From Bacteroidales bacterium (GTDB lineage Bacteria > Bacteroidota > Bacteroidia > Bacteroidales > UBA10428): a stretch of DNA of 40,153 nt. The DNA is taken from assembly GCA_016936215.1 (NCBI GenBank), contig JAFGPL010000278.1:1-40153 (forward strand), read 5' to 3'. This document shows positions 1-8,073 of this stretch, piece after piece (the stretch's first letter is position 1; the number at the start of each line of letters is the position of its first letter). The notes beneath the pieces were generated by a model. The model saw only the letters and a list, made by a program, of their open reading frames with translations, ran no database searches and was not told the DNA's origin. Made by a program: the position numbers and the translations under genes.

Positions 1-710
1 CGGTTATCGAAAAACCTTTCATTCCTGAGCGAAGAAATTAATTGTGCAAATTCATTGATTTCCACTTCAGTTGGTATTCTTTTAAGGCGATTGGCTTTTT
101 GAAGTTCCTCCAGAATGTACAATGCTAAACGCATATCCTGCACTGGTTCTATTCTTCCGGTTCCAATTAGGATTTCAGCACTTGAATAAACCCTATGCCT
201 GGATATTTTTTGTTCCGATTTATAAGGATTTAATTTATTCTCGGTTTCATATTCACTTTTGCTGTTGGAATACAGATTTACTAATTGAACATTTGATTCG
301 ATAAACAACTTTCTTTTTAAATAGAAGCGGTTTTCTGATTGAACATTAAAATTCTCTGAGATACCATGTTCTTTATCAATGATAATATCACCACTATCTT
401 TTAGTGTATGTGAGGCAAATCTCAAACCAAAAGTAGATGTTAGGGAACCTTGATATTTATCACTATTCCTGTAGAAACTATATACAGGATTGAAACCGAC
501 GTAATTATTATTATATAATCGCCGTCCTATAGTATCGGTGAGATGATCCCAATGATTCGAATAATTACCGTATAAATTTAAATGTAGATCCAATTGATGC
601 CTCTTAAGATCGGGCAATTTGTAAGTTGAAAGATCGTAGTCTTTAAACTGGGCCTGGAGGTTTAGGCAAAAGATTACCCCTCCAAGAATAATACATATTC
701 CTGATTTCAT
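1..710 (-). CDS. Secreted/outer-membrane protein of unknown function, N-terminal 236 residues (cut by window edge)
   Basis: Read on the minus strand from ATG at 710-708, an uninterrupted frame runs off the left edge, so the C-terminus is missing. It begins with a signal peptide (MKSGICIILGGVIFCLNLQAQ, cleavage probably after LQA). The mature part is rich in Asn, Tyr, Ser and alternating beta-type segments, as in Bacteroidota outer-membrane barrels. Residues about 185-236 change character to a helical, charged stretch with a GTGRIEPVQD motif followed by alternating Leu/Ala/Glu. I recall similar stretches in uncharacterised Bacteroidota outer-membrane proteins but cannot name a family. It is transcribed divergently from the T9SS protein at 1035. 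Reading frame and signal peptide are clear; function is unknown. Confidence 0.75.
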   Translation of the reverse strand, partial: MKSGICIILGGVIFCLNLQAQFKDYDLSTYKLPDLKRHQLDLHLNLYGNYSNHWDHLTDTIGRRLYNNNYVGFNPVYSFYRNSDKYQGSLTSTFGLRFASHTLKDSGDIIIDKEHGISENFNVQSENRFYLKRKLFIESNVQLVNLYSNSKSEYETENKLNPYKSEQKISRHRVYSSAEILIGTGRIEPVQDMRLALYILEELQKANRLKRIPTEVEINEFAQLISSLRNERFFDN

Positions 711-1034
711 AAGTAAGAATTTTTAGTTAGTTATTAAAGCTATTTATGTAGGTTGCAACTTAGTATATATGATTCAAAAAACATGCCAGTAATTCTGTAA
801 GCAATAAGTATTAAACAATTATTACATCAATAAAAAACCTTAGTACCACATGGCTTAAAGCCTTGACTAAAGCCTTTTTATAAATAGAATTCTGCAACAT
901 CAGTTTTGAAAAATAAATCATTGACTTAAGCTTACAAAAGAGAATGCTCCGTCAGTAGTAGTAGATCGGATATTAAATATTTGATTCTAAAGTATAAATA
1001 ACTATATTTAAGCCAATAAAAAAATCTGCATGTT
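711..1034. other. Divergent intergenic region
   Basis: AT-rich spacer between two divergently transcribed secreted-protein genes. It contains a good promoter candidate for the rightward gene (980-1010) and two copies of TAAAGCCTT about 14 bases apart near 853-876, with no clear role. I found no convincing promoter box for the leftward gene, no RNA gene and no small ORF worth calling. Confidence 0.5.
980..1010 (+). promoter_or_regulatory. Bacteroidota-type promoter for the T9SS protein gene
   Basis: TTTG at 980-983, then 19 bases, then TATATTTA at 1003-1010. The known Bacteroidetes vegetative consensus is TTTG at -33 and TAnnTTTG at -7 with about 19-21 bases between. The -33 box is exact and the -7 box has one mismatch. 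The start codon is 25 bases downstream, leaving a short leader. Inferred from sequence only. Confidence 0.5.
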
Positions 1035-2507
1035 ATGTCAAAGTTGATATTAATAGTTGCTTTAATCCTGGCAACTGTCAACATTTTGCTTTGCCAGAAT
1101 TACCAGGTTGTTTATTCCAAACGCACTTTATTCCTTGAAGATGATTATGGCAGGATAAAAGCAGTAAAGATAGATTCTGTCGAAGCTGCCGAGGATTCGA
1201 TATTCTATCCCATGCGCACAATCCGGCATATTAATTTTGACTGTTATTCACCTTATGCCCCCACCTGGTTTGGAGAAAAGGTTATCATAAAGCCCGACGG
1301 ATATAGCCTCTTTTTTAACCAAAACAATGACACCGTAATAATTAAAACCGATGCGGTATTGGGTGAAAAATGGCTTGCATACCAACTGCCCGATTCACTG
1401 ATAATATTTGCCGAGATAGCTGCTAACGATGCCATAGATGTGCTTGGCATCACAGATTCGGTAAAAACCATTAGCTTTAAAGCCTATGATAAGATGATGA
1501 ACCCGGTAACCCACCAGGTAAATGCAAAAACGCTCAGGGTAGCTGAAAATTTCGGAATTATCGAAACATTCGATTTTTTCAGGTTTCCCGATTTCGATGA
1601 AAATGATTATTACTATCAGGGAACAAATTTTAAACTTGCTGGTATGACGAATCCCGATCTCGGCATCCAAAACCTTACATGGAAGCAGGTATATGACTTT
1701 AATATCGGGGATGAGATACATGAGTTATACGAATACTGGCAGGTTTGGGGTGTAGAATCTACCGAATCAATTACACAGAAAACCATCAGGAAATACTTAA
1801 ATAAAACTGACAGAGGTGATACTGTATATTATGAAGTAGAATTAATTCGAAGCAGAACAAGAAGATTTAACGATAACACTACAAGCTCCTATTTGCATGA
1901 TACATTAACTTCGATGGTTTGCTGTGATACTGTTTTTGATAGATTGCCCGGAGCTTCAGTTTTCGAAGAAGGTTTTGCTTTAATCTATTATATGGGTAAA
2001 TGTGATATTTCCAGAAGAACTAAAAGTAAACAATCATTATATGACTACATCGTTGGTAATTCAGGTGACTCATGCTGGAGTTGGCACAATTGTGACGGTT
2101 GTTTTCCAGAATATATTTACATTGAAGGCCTTGGGGGCCCCTATTATTGGTGTGAAAACTGGTGGATGCTTGGAGAAGAAGAAAACCAACTCGTCTACTA
2201 TAAAAAAGGTGTCCAGGAAAGCGGCACCCCGCTTATTATTTCTGAAGTTAAAGAAAAATCAGATGAATTGGAGTTTAAAATCTTTCCCAATCCTGCCAAA
2301 GAAATTTTTTATATCACAACCAGCTCCGAATATCTTCCATATACCTTTGAAATATATGATATAACTGGAAAGAAGCTTTTTACAGCTGATATTTATGATA
2401 GTGAGTTCAGGTTGAATACCGCTCAATATAAAGGAGGAATATACATTTATAAACTGGTACATAAAGACAAAATTCTGAAGACGGGGAAACTGATTGTGGA
2501 ATTTTAA
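1035..2507 (+). CDS. Secreted protein with type IX secretion C-terminal sorting domain
   Basis: 490-residue secreted protein. Residues 1-20 are a signal peptide (cleavage near ILLC/QN). Residues 21-400 match no fold I recognise; they include Cys- and Trp-rich stretches around residues 295-385 (CC pair, CxxC, and an IEGLGG motif seen in other T9SS cargo of unknown function). The last ~75 residues are a type A T9SS sorting domain: FPNPA motif, YDITGKKL turn and a final GxYIYKLV...KTGKLIVE strand. Known biology: such domains direct export across the outer membrane by the Por machinery and are then removed. Expected location is the cell surface or outside. ATG at 1035 is chosen because it directly precedes the signal peptide. 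Confidence 0.85.
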   Translation: MSKLILIVALILATVNILLCQNYQVVYSKRTLFLEDDYGRIKAVKIDSVEAAEDSIFYPMRTIRHINFDCYSPYAPTWFGEKVIIKPDGYSLFFNQNNDTVIIKTDAVLGEKWLAYQLPDSLIIFAEIAANDAIDVLGITDSVKTISFKAYDKMMNPVTHQVNAKTLRVAENFGIIETFDFFRFPDFDENDYYYQGTNFKLAGMTNPDLGIQNLTWKQVYDFNIGDEIHELYEYWQVWGVESTESITQKTIRKYLNKTDRGDTVYYEVELIRSRTRRFNDNTTSSYLHDTLTSMVCCDTVFDRLPGASVFEEGFALIYYMGKCDISRRTKSKQSLYDYIVGNSGDSCWSWHNCDGCFPEYIYIEGLGGPYYWCENWWMLGEEENQLVYYKKGVQESGTPLIISEVKEKSDELEFKIFPNPAKEIFYITTSSEYLPYTFEIYDITGKKLFTADIYDSEFRLNTAQYKGGIYIYKLVHKDKILKTGKLIVEF

Positions 2508-2658
2508 GTAAGAATTAATCATTAATTGGATGATGTAATTGTGTTCAGATATAGCTGTCGCTCGGAGCTATGAACAGTATGTAAGTTCGGTGTCTTGTTC
2601 ACAATGTTTAATATCATTTACATTATTTGCAAATTCGGTGCAACAAAAACCATGTACC

Positions 2659-2693
2659 TACCCCTGTCAGGGTTAGGAACCCTGACAGGGGTA
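2659..2693. repeat. Perfect 16-bp palindrome with 3-base loop, between convergent genes
   Basis: Left arm TACCCCTGTCAGGGTT (2659-2674), loop AGG, right arm AACCCTGACAGGGGTA (2678-2693), fully complementary. Each arm also contains its own near-palindrome (CCCTG-N-CAGGG), so the element is a palindrome of palindromes. It lies between two convergent genes and could stop transcription from both sides, although neither side has a T tract. I recall CCCTGTCAGGGTT-type palindromes as dispersed repeats in Bacteroidota genomes; that is from memory and unchecked. Confidence 0.75.
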
Positions 2694-2738
2694 AATCATA
2701 TAATGAAATTACACGAAACTGAATTATGCATAAATTAT

Positions 2739-3497
2739 CTAAAACACCCCCAGCAACTTCAGTGAAGAACCCAGGATTGCCAGCAGCAAAACAATTCTTA
2801 TAAATGCAGGTCCCCAGCTTACGGCCACTTTAGTGCCCAGCCAGGCGCCGATAGAATTGCCGATGGCGAGTATTATTCCCAGCTTATAGTCTATCTGGTC
2901 TTCATTCATAAAAAACAAAAGAACTACAGGAGTATAAAGCAAGACCAGAAAAACCTTAAGCGCATTTGCCCTTACCAGGTCTATGCCTACGCCGAGTACC
3001 AGACCCGCCAGCAAAAACAGCCCCACCCCCGCCTGTATAAACCCACCATAAATACCAATGACAAAAAAAATGATCATGTTGAGCGCGGTCGGTTTACTCT
3101 GAATTCTGCCTGCCTGGCCCTTTATCCATACCTCGGGTTTAAAGAGGATCATGAAAAACATGAATACCAGTAACACTGCAATTGCCTTTTCCATAGCTAC
3201 ATCACCGATCTTAAGCGCCAGTATTGCTCCGGCAACAGACCCCAGAACGATGGGGATGCCGTAAACATATCCGGTTTTGAGGTCAAGCACTTTCTGCTTT
3301 TTAAAAGCATATGAACCTACGATGCTCTGGAAAAGTATCCCAATGCGGTTGGTGCCGTTGGCCACGTTGGCCGGGAGCCCCATGAAAACCAGCAGGGGTA
3401 GTGTAAGCAAAGATCCACTGCCAGCCAGCGTATTGATAAATCCCGCGAGGATGCCCGCGCCTATTACGGCAAGGTATAGCCACCAGTCAGTTGTCAT
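2739..3497 (-). CDS. TauE/SafE (TSUP) family membrane permease
   Basis: 252-residue integral membrane protein with about eight hydrophobic helices in two similar halves, the usual size and layout of the TSUP family (sulfite, taurine-derived or other small organic anion exporters; InterPro name TauE/SafE). The N-terminal GAGILAGFINTLAGSGSLL segment is the Gly-rich family signature of the first half, and QAGVGLFLLAGLVLG is the matching segment of the second half. Substrate cannot be told from sequence. It is downstream of glyA on the same strand, 184 bases away with inverted repeats between, so co-transcription is uncertain. ATG at 3497 gives a short N-terminus before helix 1. Confidence 0.85.
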   Translation of the reverse strand: MTTDWWLYLAVIGAGILAGFINTLAGSGSLLTLPLLVFMGLPANVANGTNRIGILFQSIVGSYAFKKQKVLDLKTGYVYGIPIVLGSVAGAILALKIGDVAMEKAIAVLLVFMFFMILFKPEVWIKGQAGRIQSKPTALNMIIFFVIGIYGGFIQAGVGLFLLAGLVLGVGIDLVRANALKVFLVLLYTPVVLLFFMNEDQIDYKLGIILAIGNSIGAWLGTKVAVSWGPAFIRIVLLLAILGSSLKLLGVF

Positions 3498-3539
3498 TTT
3501 ATTGGTCTTTGATTACTAAAAAATGAATAATGAATATCC

Positions 3540-3595
3540 ATTAACGATTTTTGATTTTAGAAGTACCTTTAAATCATCATTCAAAAATCGTTAAT
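3540..3595. repeat. 15-bp perfect inverted repeat downstream of glyA
   Basis: ATTAACGATTTTTGA (3540-3554) and TCAAAAATCGTTAAT (3581-3595) are exact reverse complements separated by 26 bases; an inner TGATTT/AAATCA pair can extend the fold. It lies between the 3' end of glyA and the 5' end of the permease gene on the minus strand. It may act as a transcript-end hairpin for glyA, but there is no U-rich tail in that direction. Confidence 0.65.
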
Positions 3596-3596
3596 C

Positions 3597-3626
3597 CCTG
3601 CCTACCGTAGCTTTAGCGCAGGCTGG
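3597..3626. repeat. Degenerate dispersed palindrome
   Basis: CCTGCCTACCGTAGCTTTAGCGCAGGCTGG is an imperfect inverted repeat (CCTGCCT against AGGCTGG, six of seven pairs) around a GTAGCTTTAGC core. I recall related CCTGCCGAAGCTTTAGCGAAGGCAGG-type sequences as frequent intergenic repeats in Bacteroidota. The resemblance is from memory; copy number in this genome is unknown. Confidence 0.45.
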
Positions 3627-3681
3627 CTTGTTCGATACTCAAATGAAATTCAATTCTTAAGGATATATTTACAAATAAAAG

Positions 3682-4962
3682 TCAATACCCAAACAATGGG
3701 TACCCCTCCATTAGTTTGTTGACCTTCTGTCGAACGGCAGTAATTACCTTTTGGTCTTCAATATGCGTAATTACTTCATCAATAAGCTCTACCACCGTTT
3801 CAATTACATCTTCTTTCACTCCGCGCGTGGTGATGGCAGGTGTTCCCACCCTTACACCCGATGCCTGGAAAGGTGAACGGTTATCGAAAGGAACCATGTT
3901 TTTATTGAGGGTGATATCTGCTTCGACCAGCACATTTTCAACCTGCTTACCCGTGATATCAGGTACTTTGGTACGCAAATCTATCAACATGGAATGGTTA
4001 TCTGTACCACCCGAAATGACCTTGTAACCCAGGTCTATAAAACATTTGGCCATTACTTTGGCATTTTTGATTACCTGGGCAATGTATTCTTTGTAGCTGT
4101 CTGTAAGCGCTTCACCAAACGAGACCGCTTTGGCAGCGATAACATGTTCGAGTGGCCCGCCCTGTATGCCCGGAAATACAGACGAATCAAGCACTTGTGT
4201 CATAGTTTTCAGTTGTCCTTTAGGTGTCTTGAATCCCAACGGGTTTTCAAAGTCCTGCTGCACGAGGATCATACCGCCGCGAGGCCCCCGGAGTGTTTTA
4301 TGTGTGGTTGTTGTAACAATATGGCAATGTGGGAAAGGATGGTTCAGAAAACCCTTAGCAATAAGTCCTGCCGGGTGGGCAATATCTGCCATCAACAGTG
4401 CACCCACCTTATCGGCAATCGTGCGCATACGCTTGAAGTCCCAGTCGCGTGCATAGGCCGATGCCCCTGCGACAATCAGTTTCGGTTTTTCTTTAAGTGC
4501 AAGCTGCTCCATCAGGTCGTAATCCACAGTGCCGGTCTCTTCTTTAACGGTGTATGCAACCGGCCTGTAAAGCATTCCTGAAAAATTCACCGGAGAACCA
4601 TGCGTGAGGTGACCGCCATGCGAAAGATCAAGACCGAGGAAAGTATCTCCGGGATTGAGCACGGCCATCATCACTGCAGCATTGGCCTGCGCGCCTGAAT
4701 GAGGCTGAACGTTTGCCCATGTTGCATTGAACAACTGCTTTGCCCTTTCAATGGCGAGGTTCTCAACCTCATCCACCACCTGGCAGCCGCCATAATATCT
4801 TTTGCCGGGGAGTCCTTCGGCATATTTGTTGGTCAGGCACGAACCCATGGCCTCGAGCACCTGGTCGCTGACAAAATTTTCTGATGCAATAAGCTCTACC
4901 CCATGCAACTGACGCTCCTTTTCTTTCTTAATTAAGCTGAATATCTGATTGTCTCTTTCCAT
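3682..4962 (-). CDS. glyA: Serine hydroxymethyltransferase
   Basis: 426 residues, the normal bacterial length. Cytosolic PLP enzyme interconverting serine + tetrahydrofolate with glycine + 5,10-methylene-tetrahydrofolate, the main one-carbon source. Family landmarks in order: ELIASENF (23-30), [15 protein letters not shown] (45-59, substrate and folate side), [11 protein letters not shown] (112-122), the PLP-contacting D193-I-A-H196, and [15 protein letters not shown] (216-230) with K222 as the Schiff-base lysine. All key residues are intact. A promoter-like box lies just upstream (4984-5014). The folate enzyme folE also occurs in this window at 25.9 kb, but not as a neighbour. Confidence 0.97.
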   Translation of the reverse strand: MERDNQIFSLIKKEKERQLHGVELIASENFVSDQVLEAMGSCLTNKYAEGLPGKRYYGGCQVVDEVENLAIERAKQLFNATWANVQPHSGAQANAAVMMAVLNPGDTFLGLDLSHGGHLTHGSPVNFSGMLYRPVAYTVKEETGTVDYDLMEQLALKEKPKLIVAGASAYARDWDFKRMRTIADKVGALLMADIAHPAGLIAKGFLNHPFPHCHIVTTTTHKTLRGPRGGMILVQQDFENPLGFKTPKGQLKTMTQVLDSSVFPGIQGGPLEHVIAAKAVSFGEALTDSYKEYIAQVIKNAKVMAKCFIDLGYKVISGGTDNHSMLIDLRTKVPDITGKQVENVLVEADITLNKNMVPFDNRSPFQASGVRVGTPAITTRGVKEDVIETVVELIDEVITHIEDQKVITAVRQKVNKLMEGYPLFGY

Positions 4963-4983
4963 TGTTATTTAAATTTTAAGGTT

Positions 4984-5014
4984 CAAAAATACCTTTTATT
5001 CATGTTATAAAAAA
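4984..5014 (-). promoter_or_regulatory. Probable glyA promoter
   Basis: On the minus strand, TATTTTTG (4991-4984) matches the -7 consensus TAnnTTTG exactly; 19 bases further upstream lies TTTT (5014-5011), a three-of-four match to the -33 TTTG box. A start about 7 bases after the -7 box would give a leader of roughly 15 bases before the ATG at 4962. Confidence 0.45.
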
Positions 5015-5070
5015 AAATAGGTGAAAATAGTTAGCAACAAGATATTAACGGGGGTGTGGGAGGAAGGGAG

Positions 5071-5119
5071 TTAGGGGTTAGGCGTTAGGTGTTAGGCTTT
5101 AGGTGTTAGGCTTTAGACC
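5071..5119. repeat. Seven imperfect 7-bp tandem repeats, TTAGGNN
   Basis: TTAGGGG, TTAGGCG, TTAGGTG, TTAGGCT, TTAGGTG, TTAGGCT and the decayed TTAGACC follow one another without gaps. The first five bases are constant in six units and the last two vary. It is non-coding and lies between divergent genes. Such heptamer runs can change length by replication slippage. No function is shown by the sequence. Confidence 0.85.
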
Positions 5120-5127
5120 TCTAAAGC
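5110..5127. repeat. 8-bp hairpin at the edge of the heptamer array
   Basis: GCTTTAGA (5110-5117), CC, TCTAAAGC (5120-5127) form a perfect inverted repeat overlapping the last heptamer units; a further CTTTAGA copy follows at 5131. It may be part of the same repeat element. No T tract follows. Confidence 0.6.
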
Positions 5128-5352
5128 AGCCTTTAGAACAATTTAATATACAAAATTAACTATAGTAAGTCTAACTTTTTCAACGGGATAGTTTTCAACA
5201 GGCTTCGGATTAAGTAGTTACCTGTAACCAATGGCTCACAACTTTCTGAAATTTTTCTTTCACTCCTTATGTTGTTTAAACCTTGTCACAATTTTTCTCA
5301 CCAATCTATATACATAAATTCAACTATTTATATATATTACTTAGATTCATTC

Positions 5353-5360
5353 TAAATTTG
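5353..5360 (+). promoter_or_regulatory. -7 box candidate for the DUF362 gene
   Basis: TAAATTTG matches the Bacteroidetes -7 consensus TAnnTTTG exactly. No TTTG box is present 19-21 bases upstream (only TTTA, 22 bases away), so this is a partial match. It would give a leader of about 75 bases. Confidence 0.3.
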
Positions 5361-5443
5361 CCATAAAACGTAAAATGATACCCTTTTTAAACGTTTTTTA
5401 ACGATTTACTGATTAAATTTACTTAACAGAAAGATCAACAATT

Positions 5444-6382
5444 ATGAAACGCAGAGAATTTATATTAAAATCGGCAGGGGCGGGATTACTGGCAGGGACT
5501 GCCCTATCGGTAGGCCGCGTGGATAAACTGATGGCATCAGGGGTTTATAATCCGGAATTAGCGCCCGGCGATCTTCCTTTCGACCTTGTGGCTATAAAAG
5601 GCGGTTCTGCCGCCGATATGTTCGACAAGGCCATTGCTTCGTTAGGGGGAATGACCAAATTTGTGAAAAAGAACCAGACCGTAGTTGTAAAACCAAATAT
5701 CGGATGGGATACACCACCCGAACAGGCAGCCAATACCAATCCGCAGCTTGTAGCACGTATTATCGAGCACTGTTTCAGGGCAGGTGCAAAATCGGTTTAT
5801 GTGTTCGACAACACGGTAAACGAATGGACAAGGTGTTATAAAAACAGCGGAATAGAAGATGCCGCAAAAAAAGCAGGTGCGACCGTGGTCACCGGAAAGA
5901 GTGAAAGCCATTACCAGGCAGTAGATATCCCGAAGGGTAAAGTATTGAAAAATGCCAAAGTTCATGAGCTTATCCTGCAATCGGATGTCTTCATCAATGT
6001 TCCAACGCTTAAGACCCATGGCGGCACAAAACTCTCGATCTCGATGAAAAACCTGATGGGTGTTGTATGGGACCGCAGGTTCTGGCACGAAAACAACCTG
6101 CACCAATGTATTGCAGACTTCACGACATTTAAAAAACCTGACCTGAATATCGTTGACGCCTTTCGTGTACTAAAACGCAACGGGCCCCGCGGAGTATCTG
6201 TTGCCGATGTGGTTGAAATGCAATACCAGATTATAAGTCCGGATATTGTTGCCGCCGATGCCGCTGCTTCAAAAGTTTTTGGCATAGAACCGGCACAACT
6301 TGCCCATGTTCCCCTGGCAACCAATCTTGGCAGCGGTGTAAGCAACCTTGAAAAACTAAGGATAAACAGAATTTCAATGTAA
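5444..6382 (+). CDS. DUF362-family protein with twin-arginine signal
   Basis: 312 residues. The N-terminus KRREFILKSAGAGLLAGTA is a twin-arginine (Tat) signal with R3-R4, so the protein should be exported folded. The body is a DUF362 domain: VVVKPNIGW (about 85-93), a Rossmann-like GAKSVYVFDNT stretch, VFINVPTLKTH and LSISMKNLMGVVWD, which are typical family landmarks. DUF362 proteins are often encoded beside or fused to iron-sulfur ferredoxin domains; their chemistry is not well established. Here the domain has no Cys cluster of its own, and the polyferredoxin gene 119 bases downstream probably supplies the electron-transfer part. Co-transcription is likely but not proven. Confidence 0.85.
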   Translation: MKRREFILKSAGAGLLAGTALSVGRVDKLMASGVYNPELAPGDLPFDLVAIKGGSAADMFDKAIASLGGMTKFVKKNQTVVVKPNIGWDTPPEQAANTNPQLVARIIEHCFRAGAKSVYVFDNTVNEWTRCYKNSGIEDAAKKAGATVVTGKSESHYQAVDIPKGKVLKNAKVHELILQSDVFINVPTLKTHGGTKLSISMKNLMGVVWDRRFWHENNLHQCIADFTTFKKPDLNIVDAFRVLKRNGPRGVSVADVVEMQYQIISPDIVAADAAASKVFGIEPAQLAHVPLATNLGSGVSNLEKLRINRISM

Positions 6383-6501
6383 CCGGTGAAACTTTCATGC
6401 TATTGGAACAATTTTTAAAAAGGTAATAACACAATAATTGAAGCAGCGTCCTAATGCATGAAAATTCCACGAGACCAATTAATTAACTAATATATATTCT
6501 C

Positions 6502-8073
6502 GTGAAACAAAAGCATCTTAAAACAATAAGAATTATTATTTCAATAGTATTTCTTATCGCGCTTACTTCATTTTTTGTTGATTTCAGGGAACTCGTACCT
6601 GAATCGTGGTATAATACCTTACTATTTCTTCAATTTGTACCTTCAATATTGAAGTTTATTAATGTATTAAGCATTTCTGCAGCCGGTTTTCTCGTTGTTT
6701 TGCTCCTCACCCTTTTTTTTGGAAGGGTATATTGTTCTGCCATTTGTCCTTTGGGTATCCTTCAGGATATTTTTATATATGTTTCACGAAAACTGAAAAT
6801 CAGAAAAAAACATAAGCAGACCAGGCCTTATAAACTGCTGAGATATTTAATGCTGGCCCTGCCCGTTATCTTTCTTTTGTTTGGGATCAACCTGGTACTT
6901 AACCTTCTTGACCCGTACAGCAATTTTGGCCGTATTTCCTCTGACCTTTTCAGGCCTTTGCTGGTCGGGGCAAACAACCTGCTTGCCGGGGGGCTCGAAA
7001 AACTGGGCATCTTTTCGTTATACCCCGTTACCTATCACGGGTTTCACTGGGCTACACTATGGATTTCAGCCGGCATACTCGGCCTGGTTTTCTGGATGAG
7101 CTTTTATCATGGCAGGCTTTATTGCAATACCATCTGCCCTGTTGGAACTCTCCTGGGGCTGCTCTCGAAATTTTCAATTTATAAAATTAAAATTGACCAG
7201 TTCTCCTGCACCGTTTGCGGAAGATGTTCGGTGGTATGTAAAGCAGGATGCATTGACTTCAGGAACATGAACCTTGATTTTGACCGGTGCGTTGGCTGTT
7301 TCAACTGCATTGATTCGTGTGAAAGCAACAGTATCGGGTACAGGTTATCTTTGTTAAAACCAACAAGTAAAACGCCCGTTGCAACAGACAGTTCAAAAAG
7401 AACCTTTCTTGCCCAGTCACTGGTGTATGCCCTTGGCCTGGCAGGGTTATCGAAAAGCCTGAAAGCATCTGACACCCCCCCTGGTGACAAATCAAATAAG
7501 CTCTTACCCGAAAAAAAGAACTACCCGGTGTCACCCCCGGGATCACAAAGCCTTGAACATTACAAGGATTATTGTACCGCTTGTCATCTATGCGTATCTG
7601 TTTGTCCTACAGGGGTCCTGCAGCCCTCATTTCTTGAATTTGGGTTTACGGGAATGATGGTACCCAGGATGGATTTCCATACCAACTACTGTAATTTCGA
7701 GTGTACTAAGTGCGGCGAGGCTTGCCCTACAGGTGCTATTTTACCATTGACACAGGAAGCAAAAAAAATCACACAAACCGGGAGGGTAATATTTGTAATA
7801 GAGAACTGTGTTGTGTATACCGATAATACGGCATGCGGATCGTGTTCGGAACATTGTCCCACGCAGGCAGTAAGAATGGTACCTTATAAAGACGGGCTTA
7901 CCATTCCTGAAACACACCCGTCTACATGTATCGGTTGCGGTGCATGCGAATATGCCTGTCCGGTTAGGCCCTACAGGGCAATATATGTTGATGGAAACCC
8001 GGTTCACCAGATAGCTGAGGAACCTCATTTTGAAGAACTGCAGGAGGAAAAACAGGAGGATTTCCCGTTTTAA
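6502..8073 (+). CDS. Membrane polyferredoxin, NapH-like domain fused to NapG-like [4Fe-4S] domain
   Basis: 523 residues. Residues 1-220 carry about four to five membrane helices with two CxxxCP motifs (C78 region FGRVYCSAICPLG; later GRLYCNTICPVG), as in NapH/CcoG-type quinol-linked proteins. Two ferredoxin motifs follow from C236 (CTVCGRCSVVC, CVGCFNCIDSC). Residues 299-320 (KRTFLAQSLVYALGLAGLS) look like a decayed Tat signal, then four more [4Fe-4S] motifs begin at C358 (CTACHLCVSVCP, CTKCGEACP, ACGSCSEHCP, C476 IGCGACEYACP), the spacing style of NapG. Known biology: NapG/NapH pass electrons from quinol to periplasmic partners. The partner here is unknown; the DUF362 protein just upstream is a candidate. 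Translation starts at GTG 6502, which directly precedes helix 1. Confidence 0.85.
   Translation: MKQKHLKTIRIIISIVFLIALTSFFVDFRELVPESWYNTLLFLQFVPSILKFINVLSISAAGFLVVLLLTLFFGRVYCSAICPLGILQDIFIYVSRKLKIRKKHKQTRPYKLLRYLMLALPVIFLLFGINLVLNLLDPYSNFGRISSDLFRPLLVGANNLLAGGLEKLGIFSLYPVTYHGFHWATLWISAGILGLVFWMSFYHGRLYCNTICPVGTLLGLLSKFSIYKIKIDQFSCTVCGRCSVVCKAGCIDFRNMNLDFDRCVGCFNCIDSCESNSIGYRLSLLKPTSKTPVATDSSKRTFLAQSLVYALGLAGLSKSLKASDTPPGDKSNKLLPEKKNYPVSPPGSQSLEHYKDYCTACHLCVSVCPTGVLQPSFLEFGFTGMMVPRMDFHTNYCNFECTKCGEACPTGAILPLTQEAKKITQTGRVIFVIENCVVYTDNTACGSCSEHCPTQAVRMVPYKDGLTIPETHPSTCIGCGACEYACPVRPYRAIYVDGNPVHQIAEEPHFEELQEEKQEDFPF

Larger units (their letters stand above)
4963..5443. other. Divergent intergenic region with heptamer repeat and hairpin
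   Basis: 481-base gap between glyA (-) and the DUF362 gene (+). It holds a promoter box for glyA (4984-4991), a GTTAGG-type tandem repeat (5071-5119), a small hairpin (5110-5127) and a promoter box for the DUF362 gene (5353-5360). The rest (5140-5350) is AT-rich with no ORF, RNA gene or terminator that I can support. Confidence 0.6.

Noticed and set aside
2002-2364. 120-residue open frame on the plus strand inside the T9SS protein gene
   Set aside because: Overlaps the real gene in another frame; composition is low-quality with no signal, domain or start context.
5071-5119. Heptamer array considered as a CRISPR or telomere-like repeat
   Set aside because: Units are contiguous 7-mers without spacers and the flanks show no cas genes; a simple tandem repeat explains it.
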